This document shows, piece after piece, positions 1 to 5,475 of a stretch of DNA of 5,932 nucleotides (position 1 is its first letter; each line of letters opens with the position of its first letter). A program made the translations under genes and the position numbers. The notes beneath the pieces were generated by a model that was not told the DNA's origin, ran no database searches, and worked only from the letters and a program-made list of their open reading frames with translations. The stretch comes from Roseburia sp. CAG:309. GTDB lineage: Bacteria; Bacillota; Clostridia; Lachnospirales; Lachnospiraceae. The stretch lies in NCBI GenBank assembly GCA_000434115.1, contig FR894049.1, forward strand, positions 7,180 through 13,111. Direction: 5' to 3'.

Positions 1-179
1 TCACTTTTCAGTGCTTCCAACTCTCTGATATGTTTTTCTGCCGCTTCTGTTTTTACCTGATATTCGGAAGCAGAATCCATATTTGGCTGGAATCCGAGGA
101 AGTACGCCAAAACCAAAAGTAACAATGCACCTGCCAACAAAATTACACGCATCTGATTTAAAGTAAGTTTACCGCCCAT
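1..179 (-). CDS. pilO: PilO-like pilus alignment-complex protein, N-terminal part only
   Basis: Fifty-nine codons are visible before the gene leaves the window, so the C-terminal domain cannot be judged. After a short basic start (residues 1-11), residues 12-30 form one hydrophobic membrane helix rich in Leu, Val and Ala. From about residue 37 the sequence is charged and Glu/Lys/Ala-rich, as expected for a coiled coil outside the membrane. This bitopic layout is that of PilO, which pairs with PilN to link the cytoplasmic PilM ring to the pilus. The ATG lies one base after the TAG of the PilM-PilN gene, and its ribosome site GAGGAGG (189-195, 9-nt spacer) lies inside the end of that gene, so the two are translationally linked. 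The name rests on layout and gene order, because the diagnostic domain is missing. Another PilN/GspM-type bitopic protein is possible. Confidence 0.72.
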   Translation of the reverse strand, partial: MGGKLTLNQMRVILLAGALLLLVLAYFLGFQPNMDSASEYQVKTEAAEKHIRELEALKS

Positions 180-180
180 A

Positions 181-2007
181 CTAGTTCGCCTCCTCGTTAC
201 CTAATGTCAATTCATCACCAAAGAAATCAATTTCATTCGAATCACGGGATTCACGGAATGACAGATAATCAAAGGAAATGGTATATTTATACTGTTTCTT
301 TTTTGTAACTCCATCTTCGTCTTTTACAATCGAACTTGAAATCTTAACATTTTTAATACTTGTGATCAGGTTCAAGCGGATAACGAGTGCGGATACCGAA
401 GACAACTTCTTATCTGTAGACACACAGCTGATCGTACCACCTGAATTCGTGGAGTTCACCGCATTGATCACAAAATCTTTCGGACATGTTTCTTTGATTT
501 GTTCTAAGATCGCGTGAAGTTTATTATTATTTGTATCCGTAATACCTTCCATCTTCATATAAGTAAGGATACGTTTCATATCACTTTGAAGGCTGTCATA
601 CTGTGCCTGTACCGGCTGCAGGGAACGTTCTTTCTGTGCTGTCGATTCATAAGAACTCTTCGCCGTCCCCAGTGAGATCATAGAAATCACAATCATCACA
701 ACACTGACCAAAATAGAGGCAGCAAACACAGCAGCAATACCCTTGACAGATTCTCTGGTTGCCGTCTTATTCTTAATATCTTCCGGGATAAAGTTTACCG
801 GACTGTATACCGCACCAAAACATCCAACATACTGAAGGATATTTACGTTAACTTCAATCTGACGGTTAAACTGAACCCCCTGCAATTCACTCGGTGTACG
901 CGTAGGAATACCAAGTTCATTTGCCATCAATTCATGAATTCCGGCAATTTTTGCGCCGTCACCGGTTACGATAATACCTCTTACCGGTTCATCACGATAT
1001 CTGGAATTATAATATTCAATGACACGATAGATGTTTCCGATCAAAGAAGAAGCACTCTGTGTCAGCTCAATACGTTTCTGCATAGACAGATCGTTCTGAG
1101 GATTTGATGCATTTAAGTTATACAAAAGCACTCTCTGTGTCATAATGATCTTAAATGCTTTATCATATTCCGGAGTCTGGAATACCGGCTCATTCATCAC
1201 TGCCTCTACAATTGTAGAAGCACCATAAGGAATCGTTCTCTGAAGAAGAAGTTTATCTTTACTCATGATATTGATCAATGTCGCATCACGGTTAATCTGA
1301 ACCGCCATTTCTACACCTTCATTGACCTGACGTTTCATGATCTGGAAAATACCATTACCATCCACTTCAATTGCCATTACATTAAAGTCACAGCCTTCAG
1401 CCAATGCATAGTAGGAACGAACTAAGTCAATCGGAGCAGCATAAACAAGAAGGTCGAGTACATTCTGTGGAGCCTCTTCTTTCCCTTCTTCTCCTTCTTT
1501 CTTCTTACCTATATTAAAGTTAAGTTTAAGTTCCTTTTTTTTCTTCTTTTTCTTGGTATCGTCCGTAATTTCCGGTTCCTGCTCCTTTGCTTTCTCCGAA
1601 CCGTCTGTTACCTTTTCTCCTTCTTCTGCAATACGACTGCCACCCTGTTTTACATAAGAAAAGATATAACGATCTTTATCCATTGGGAAAAGATCTTCTA
1701 CTTTTGCATCAACGATCCCCTGAATCTTACTGTCTTTTACAAGTGGGATCGTCGTCTCACGGTTTGCAATCTTGGATGATGACAGGGAGAAAATTACATC
1801 TTTCGTCGTAATCCCCTTTTCCTGACATGCTTGTTTGATACGACGACTGACGTCCATGATGTTTTTTACTTCACCATCTTCTACTGCTCCCTGCGGAGTC
1901 GGCACACGAACACAGCCATACACAGTAGGGTTATCCGGTGTATTATCCATATGTACAATTCGAATCGTCTCAGTTCCTACACGAACCACTACTACCTTCT
2001 TAGCCAT
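181..2007 (-). CDS. pilM: PilM-PilN fusion, type IV pilus inner-membrane assembly protein
   Basis: Two pilus proteins are joined in one 608-residue chain. Residues 1-403 are a PilM-like actin fold, with an N-terminal beta strand and turn (VVVVRVGTET, residues 5-14), YGAST at 261-265 and the nucleotide-loop motif IVTGDGA at 346-352. Residues 121-180 are a charged, probably disordered insert with seven lysines in a row (152-158). VNFIPED (404-410) corresponds to the INLLP-type N-terminal peptide with which separate PilN proteins bind PilM. One membrane helix follows (about 423-446), then a coiled coil (450-485) and a PilN-type alpha/beta domain (495-585). PilM would be cytoplasmic and the PilN domain outside. 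The ATG is set by AAAGGAGG at 2013-2020, 5 nt away. A 203-nt structured gap separates it from pilD, and pilO follows after 1 nt. The pilMN arrangement is, from memory, also described in Clostridioides difficile. Arg9 replaces the usual acidic residue of the first phosphate loop. Confidence 0.9.
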   Translation of the reverse strand: MAKKVVVVRVGTETIRIVHMDNTPDNPTVYGCVRVPTPQGAVEDGEVKNIMDVSRRIKQACQEKGITTKDVIFSLSSSKIANRETTIPLVKDSKIQGIVDAKVEDLFPMDKDRYIFSYVKQGGSRIAEEGEKVTDGSEKAKEQEPEITDDTKKKKKKKELKLNFNIGKKKEGEEGKEEAPQNVLDLLVYAAPIDLVRSYYALAEGCDFNVMAIEVDGNGIFQIMKRQVNEGVEMAVQINRDATLINIMSKDKLLLQRTIPYGASTIVEAVMNEPVFQTPEYDKAFKIIMTQRVLLYNLNASNPQNDLSMQKRIELTQSASSLIGNIYRVIEYYNSRYRDEPVRGIIVTGDGAKIAGIHELMANELGIPTRTPSELQGVQFNRQIEVNVNILQYVGCFGAVYSPVNFIPEDIKNKTATRESVKGIAAVFAASILVSVVMIVISMISLGTAKSSYESTAQKERSLQPVQAQYDSLQSDMKRILTYMKMEGITDTNNNKLHAILEQIKETCPKDFVINAVNSTNSGGTISCVSTDKKLSSVSALVIRLNLITSIKNVKISSSIVKDEDGVTKKKQYKYTISFDYLSFRESRDSNEIDFFGDELTLGNEEAN

Positions 2008-2026
2008 AATAACCTCCTTTATCCTA

Positions 2027-2040
2027 CGGTAAAACTACCG
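2027..2040 (-). repeat. Short hairpin in the pilMN leader
   Basis: On the minus strand CGGTA, a GTTT loop and TACCG form a perfect 5-bp stem. It ends 6 nt before the AAAGGAGG ribosome site of pilMN and 4 nt after the larger hairpin. It could influence ribosome access or shield the 5' end of a processed mRNA. The stem is short and could be chance. Confidence 0.4.
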
Positions 2041-2044
2041 CAAG

Positions 2045-2071
2045 CAGTGTGGCTTTCTCACTTCCACACTG
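2045..2071 (-). repeat. Perfect 8-bp hairpin in the pilMN leader
   Basis: The arms CAGTGTGG (2045-2052) and CCACACTG (2064-2071) pair perfectly around an 11-nt loop. On the minus strand the stem is followed by CTTGCGG and not by U residues, so it is not a standard terminator. On the plus strand the downstream bases are only loosely T-rich, and no plus-strand gene ends here. It most likely acts in the pilD-pilMN message, as a stability or processing element. Confidence 0.55.
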
Positions 2072-2128
2072 TCTTTATTACTTTTCCCATATATTGTTAT
2101 GTTGATGAACTTCTCATCACTACACATC

Positions 2129-2191
2129 TATGGATTACACTACTTTCTCCTCTCTCCTCATCACAGTAAGGAAAAAGCACTGGAATCCATA
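2129..2191 (-). repeat. Inverted repeat TATGGATT / AATCCATA, 47-nt spacer
   Basis: Perfect 8-bp arms lie at 2129-2136 and 2184-2191, starting about 20 bases beyond the pilD stop. In RNA the arms could close a 47-nt domain that includes the purine-rich segment. Arms of 8 bp in AT-rich DNA can arise by chance, so this is a weak call that gains some weight from the two hairpins next to it. Confidence 0.3.
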
Positions 2192-2210
2192 AATCACAAA
2201 AAGACCCCTG

Positions 2211-2966
2211 TCACATTAAGCCAATATACCAGTCAAAAAAGGCATTTCCCCATAACATAGCAATAAAAATACCAATCGAAAGATACGGTCCCATCGCAAA
2301 TTTATCTTTCTTTTTCGTAACCGCAATAATGATACATTGAATTATCGATCCGATCACGCACCCAGCCACCAAAGCCAGCATGATATTCTGCCATCCGAGC
2401 ACAAGACCTGCCACCGCCATCAGTTTAATATCTCCGCCGCCTATACCGCGTCCTCTGGTAAGAATTAAACACAATAGTAGAAAAAGGCTTGCTGCAAAGA
2501 AGCCAATCACATAATCGATCCAATTTTCATGATCGCAGATTGTATGAACAATGCCAACGCATAAAATAAAGCCATTAATCCCCACCGGAATTTCCATCGT
2601 GTGAAAATCAATCACACTAAGTGCCAGTAATGCAGATACGAAAAAGCAGTATAACACGCTTTCTACGTTTATACCGTTTATTGCAAATAAAATGACATAT
2701 AAAATTCCGTTTAAAAGTTCAATGATCGGATATTGAGCAGATAACTTTGTTCCGCAGTATCTGCATTTTCCTCTTAAAAAAAGGAAACTAAATACCGGGA
2801 ACAAGTCATACCACTTCAATTGATGATTGCATTTCATACAATGAGAACCCACTGTGACAATACTCTCTTTTTTCGGAATGCGGTAAATGCAGACATTCAA
2901 GAAGCTGCCAATCACAATTCCATATAGAAAAACAAATATGTAAGTAATCCATGCCGGTACTGTCAT
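2211..2966 (-). CDS. pilD: Type IV prepilin peptidase (leader peptidase/N-methyltransferase)
   Basis: This polytopic membrane aspartyl protease cuts the leader from type IV prepilins and, in the bifunctional form, methylates the new N-terminal residue. The 251 residues have the full bifunctional layout. A first helix is followed by GSFLNVCIYRIP (20-31) and a cytoplasmic loop with two zinc-type cysteine pairs (C43/C46 and C68/C71). Next come several helices and the two catalytic aspartates: D120 in VIDFHTMEIP, and D179 in GGGD, the GxGD motif. AMGPYLSIGIF (225-235) is the usual C-terminal motif. Nothing essential is missing. The ATG is supported by AAGGAG at 2975-2980 with an 8-nt spacer. The gene follows the pilin by 51 nt and is presumably co-transcribed with it, its obvious substrate. 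It may also process minor pilins encoded outside the window. Confidence 0.96.
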   Translation of the reverse strand: MTVPAWITYIFVFLYGIVIGSFLNVCIYRIPKKESIVTVGSHCMKCNHQLKWYDLFPVFSFLFLRGKCRYCGTKLSAQYPIIELLNGILYVILFAINGINVESVLYCFFVSALLALSVIDFHTMEIPVGINGFILCVGIVHTICDHENWIDYVIGFFAASLFLLLCLILTRGRGIGGGDIKLMAVAGLVLGWQNIMLALVAGCVIGSIIQCIIIAVTKKKDKFAMGPYLSIGIFIAMLWGNAFFDWYIGLM

Positions 2967-2973
2967 AGTGGGA

Positions 2974-2994
2974 TCTCCTTAGAATTTTTTCTAA
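2974..2994 (-). promoter_or_regulatory. Ribosome site of pilD next to an AT-rich inverted repeat
   Basis: On the minus strand TTAGAA, AAAA and TTCTAA can form a 6-bp stem (2979-2994) whose last bases overlap the start of the AAGGAG site (2975-2980). If it folds it would partly cover the site, but an all A-U stem with one G-C pair is weak. It is not a terminator. It may slightly lower translation of the peptidase relative to the abundant pilin, which is an inference. Confidence 0.35.
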
Positions 2995-3017
2995 TTTCTC
3001 AATGTTTTATCATCTTA

Positions 3018-3533
3018 TCAATGTCCTGCTGCTGGTGCTGGAGAACTACCTGCCTTATTGCCTCCGACAGATTCCAGTTTAGCTGGGTTGCCCTGAGCAT
3101 CTTTAGCATATTTACACCCTGGGGTTCCATCAACATACGCTTTAACCTTATTTGCACCATTTGTAGTATCCCATTCAAGGATGATGTCCTTTCCGCTTGC
3201 TACAGAACTGGAAAGTTTCAAAGTGCTTGGATCGAGTTGCTCTGTAAACGTAGTTGACATTGTACTTGACATACTAGCCAAAGTTCCGTTGGAAATTCTC
3301 GCAGATCCTGAACTTGCATTAGAACCTGCATTTGCTACTGCTACAGACAATGCTGAACATGCGCTGTCCAATGTTGCAAGGTCTTTTGATTCTCTGGATC
3401 TCTCCAGGTTCGGAATAACCGCCAATGCTACAACTCCTACTAAGATTGCCATGATAGCGATAACGATGATCAACTCTACAAGAGAGAAACCTTCATTTGA
3501 ACCGCTAAGATACTTCTGAATTCTTTTCTTCAT
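3018..3533 (-). CDS. Type IV pilin-like protein (prepilin)
   Basis: This is a 171-residue prepilin, the substrate of the neighbouring PilD. The 15-residue leader is basic (K2, K3, R4, K7) and ends EG15. Cleavage before F16 gives a mature FSLVE start, with the conserved glutamate at position +5 needed for assembly. Residues 16-41 are the hydrophobic N-terminal helix, and IPNLERSRESK (40-50) leads into the exposed part. The globular region is small and rich in Ser, Ala and Thr (about 57-113). It has two cysteines (C59 and C140) and a Gly/Ala/Pro tail (157-171). The ATG is supported by AAAAGGAG at 3543-3550 with a 9-nt spacer. A dedicated promoter and first place in the pilus operon fit a major pilin, but a major pseudopilin of a type II-like system cannot be excluded. 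The Ser/Thr content and the nearby glycosyltransferase make O-glycosylation possible. Confidence 0.93.
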   Translation of the reverse strand: MKKRIQKYLSGSNEGFSLVELIIVIAIMAILVGVVALAVIPNLERSRESKDLATLDSACSALSVAVANAGSNASSGSARISNGTLASMSSTMSTTFTEQLDPSTLKLSSSVASGKDIILEWDTTNGANKVKAYVDGTPGCKYAKDAQGNPAKLESVGGNKAGSSPAPAAGH

Positions 3534-3589
3534 AATTCCATTCTCCTTTTATTTTATTTTTCGACAAACTCTTTGTTGCCGTTTTTTAT

Positions 3590-3618
3590 ATTCTACCACA
3601 TAAGTAGTAAAACCGCAA
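3590..3618 (-). promoter_or_regulatory. Sigma-A-type promoter of the pilin operon
   Basis: On the minus strand TTGCGG (-35, 3613-3618) is separated by exactly 17 bp from TAGAAT (-10, 3590-3595). TGG directly before the -10 gives an extended -10 (TGn). An A/T-tract upstream (3620-3640) resembles an UP element. Transcription would start near 3583, giving a leader of about 50 nt with one small hairpin (ACAAA/TTTGT, 3564-3576) before the AAAAGGAG site. The promoter can explain separate, high expression of pilin, pilD, pilMN and pilO. Confidence 0.75.
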
Positions 3619-3642
3619 GTGTTTTTTTAAAATATATCAACT

Positions 3643-3663
3643 TAATATTTACGTAATATTTAC
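3643..3663 (-). repeat. Tandem 10-bp repeat upstream of the pilin promoter
   Basis: TAATATTTAC occurs twice on the plus strand (3643-3652 and 3654-3663) with an 11-bp period, about one helical turn. On the minus strand one copy reads GTAAATATTAC, itself an imperfect palindrome (GTAA-n3-TTAC). It lies 25-45 bp upstream of the -35 element, where an activator could bind. AT-rich DNA produces such repeats easily, so the call as an operator is tentative. Confidence 0.4.
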
Positions 3664-3676
3664 AAAAAATTTATTT

Positions 3677-5455
3677 TCAACGCAGGCGCCATACTTCAAT
3701 CTGTCCCACAAAAGCGTTTTCTTTTTGAACAAATTGCTTTTCCTTTGCCCATGCCGCTTTCGCAAACCGATCGACAACTTCACTCTTTTTATAACTTAAT
3801 GTTAATATTTCTTCATTTGTCTTAATTCCGCTCTTTTCCTTACTTTTTGATGCATCCCAGTTTTCATCGCGAAACTTGTCTGTTTCAAAGACTAAATATA
3901 CCGGTTTTTCCTCTTCCAATGTATTTACTTTTGCAAGCGTATCCTCCGTCATACAGTCCTCCGACAAAACCGCATAAAACTCCGATGCATTTCGTAATTT
4001 GGAACTATACCAGGTCAGTTTCCATGCCTCACTTGTAACAAGAATAACATCCGCATCCTTCATTAACTCTTCAATCTGCGGTCCATCACATTCTCTTTGA
4101 AACAGATACCAGGAGGGCGTTAATACATTATGTTCCATAAACAGTAATGCACCGCACAACAATACTGTCACAATCTTCTGCATTTTCTTTTTGTGCAGCA
4201 GATGTTGAATCAGCCAGCATATCTGTCCTCCCAAAACCAATGTGATAAAAGGCATAATAAAGAAAAAATACCGATCTGCATAAAGTGACATTACATATAT
4301 ATTACAATAATACGAAATGATAACTATCGTTAAAAACACTGTCAGCATAAGGAGGATACTTATTTTTTCACCATATCGAATTTTGTTTCGAATCCATTTC
4401 CCCGCCTCTACTACTCTGTCTTTGCCTTTTTTCACCCTTTTTCGGAACCACATTTCATTCCGGCAGATAAAAGATACCCCGGCAACTATTATGATCAAAA
4501 ATATCATAATGAATTTTACGCAAGTCCAAAATACGATATCCGGTATCTTAAACAAAATCCCGGTTGATTCTTCCACACTGAGGAGCATGGAGAAATTAAT
4601 TTCCCAGGAAAGAGGCATTTGCGCTTCATACATTTGATTTCGCGCCAGCAGTAAATCCAGCGTGTGCGGCCAGATAATTACCGCAGCACCAACAGACAAC
4701 AGCATGATCAAACCATGAATGATGGCAAATTTCCATTTTTTCTTTATTAATTCATAAATCCCAAACACAAGCATAATGCACATTCCAAACATCATAAATG
4801 TATATTGGGTCAAATTTCCTGCAATCATCGTAAGTAAAATTCCGACCAATTCCCATTGGCAGGAACAAAACTTTTTTCGATACATTTTGACATGAAAATA
4901 AACCAATAGTATACTGAAACAGGTCAGCAGACAATACGGGCGCAAAAAAAGCATATTATTTAATGCCGCCACAGAAAATCCATAAAAGAAGCAGAGCAAC
5001 AGCGCTTTTTTTACAGACAAAAAGAATTGTTTCCCCAAAAAATATAACATAATCATCATAAAAATGAAGGAAAACACGTTAATAGCATATCCAAACCACC
5101 ATGAAAATGTTTCCGGAAAAAAGGAACATATTGCATGTAATATCACGTGGTGCAGCGGAGGATTACGTTCGTCCGACATATTTCTTGTCACAGCACCAAA
5201 ATCAAACTGTTTTCCTTTTTGGACAGTGATATAATCCCATAACACTTTTGCATCGGTCCAGTTATCAAAATTTCGTATATTTCCATCGTCATCATGATCG
5301 ATCCATCCGCCATCGTCTGCATTGGCAAATCCATAAGACCAATTATCATCCGAATGAAATCCTTCCTTTTGGAAAGCAAACATATAGGTAATAAACCCTA
5401 ACTGTAACAAAATGATCACTGTTAAAACAATTACAATATTTCTTTTCTTTATCAT
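3677..5455 (-). CDS. GT-C family membrane glycosyltransferase (PMT/ArnT-like)
   Basis: This 592-residue polytopic protein has the features of GT-C enzymes, which move a sugar from a polyprenyl-phosphate carrier to an acceptor on the outer face of the membrane. A first helix (7-27) leads into an acidic outer loop with GFHSDDNW (32-39), in the place of the catalytic Asp/Glu. RNPPLHHVILH (97-107) matches the NPPLH motif typical of PMT_2/RgtA-like enzymes, and LRPYCLL (171-177) and YADRYFF (392-398) are further family-like motifs. About ten more helices lie between 119 and 441, and a 150-residue soluble tail (442-592) ends the protein. The outer loop also holds an EF-hand-like stretch at 53-64. 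The start is the ATG 20 nt after the previous stop, with a modest GAGG site. Close spacing implies co-transcription with the upstream surface-protein gene. Donor and acceptor are unknown. The surface protein, the pilin or a cell-wall glycan are candidates. Confidence 0.85.
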   Translation of the reverse strand: MIKKRNIVIVLTVIILLQLGFITYMFAFQKEGFHSDDNWSYGFANADDGGWIDHDDDGNIRNFDNWTDAKVLWDYITVQKGKQFDFGAVTRNMSDERNPPLHHVILHAICSFFPETFSWWFGYAINVFSFIFMMIMLYFLGKQFFLSVKKALLLCFFYGFSVAALNNMLFLRPYCLLTCFSILLVYFHVKMYRKKFCSCQWELVGILLTMIAGNLTQYTFMMFGMCIMLVFGIYELIKKKWKFAIIHGLIMLLSVGAAVIIWPHTLDLLLARNQMYEAQMPLSWEINFSMLLSVEESTGILFKIPDIVFWTCVKFIMIFLIIIVAGVSFICRNEMWFRKRVKKGKDRVVEAGKWIRNKIRYGEKISILLMLTVFLTIVIISYYCNIYVMSLYADRYFFFIMPFITLVLGGQICWLIQHLLHKKKMQKIVTVLLCGALLFMEHNVLTPSWYLFQRECDGPQIEELMKDADVILVTSEAWKLTWYSSKLRNASEFYAVLSEDCMTEDTLAKVNTLEEEKPVYLVFETDKFRDENWDASKSKEKSGIKTNEEILTLSYKKSEVVDRFAKAAWAKEKQFVQKENAFVGQIEVWRLR

Positions 5456-5475
5456 AAAAATATAACCTCACATAT

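Larger units (their letters stand above)
2008..2210 (-). other. Structured 203-nt intergenic region before pilMN
   Basis: This is the longest gap in the window, while the other gaps inside the pilus operon are 51 and 1 nt. Read on the minus strand it contains, in order: a TATGGATT/AATCCATA inverted repeat (arms 2184-2191 and 2129-2136), a purine-rich stretch (2144-2161), an AT-rich part, two perfect hairpins (2045-2071 and 2027-2040) and the ribosome site of pilMN. No run of U follows either hairpin, so neither looks like an intrinsic terminator on this strand. I see no convincing promoter and no conserved riboswitch core. The likely roles are mRNA processing or stability between pilD and pilMN, or translational control, but this is inference. 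Confidence 0.5.

Noticed and set aside
2045..2071. Intrinsic terminator after pilD or for a plus-strand gene
   Set aside because: The stem is good, but no U tract follows on the minus strand and only a broken T-rich stretch follows on the plus strand. No plus-strand gene ends here.
2035..2127. Small 30-codon minus-strand ORF between pilD and pilMN
   Set aside because: No ribosome binding site stands before its ATG, a stop codon lies directly upstream, and the sequence has no recognisable features. It also runs through both hairpins.
2204..2216. Terminator directly at the pilD stop (GAC-AGGG-GTC followed by T5)
   Set aside because: The stem is only 3 bp, too short to terminate, although the T run is present.
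3181..3519. Plus-strand ORF of 112 codons opposite the pilin
   Set aside because: It is the complement of a clear pilin gene, with a composition that mirrors its Ala/Ser-rich codons and no ribosome site.
3534..3676. c-di-GMP riboswitch before the pilin, as known for pilA1 of C. difficile
   Set aside because: The predicted leader is only about 50 nt and shows none of the conserved bases of class I or class II aptamers. The rest of the gap is AT-rich promoter DNA.
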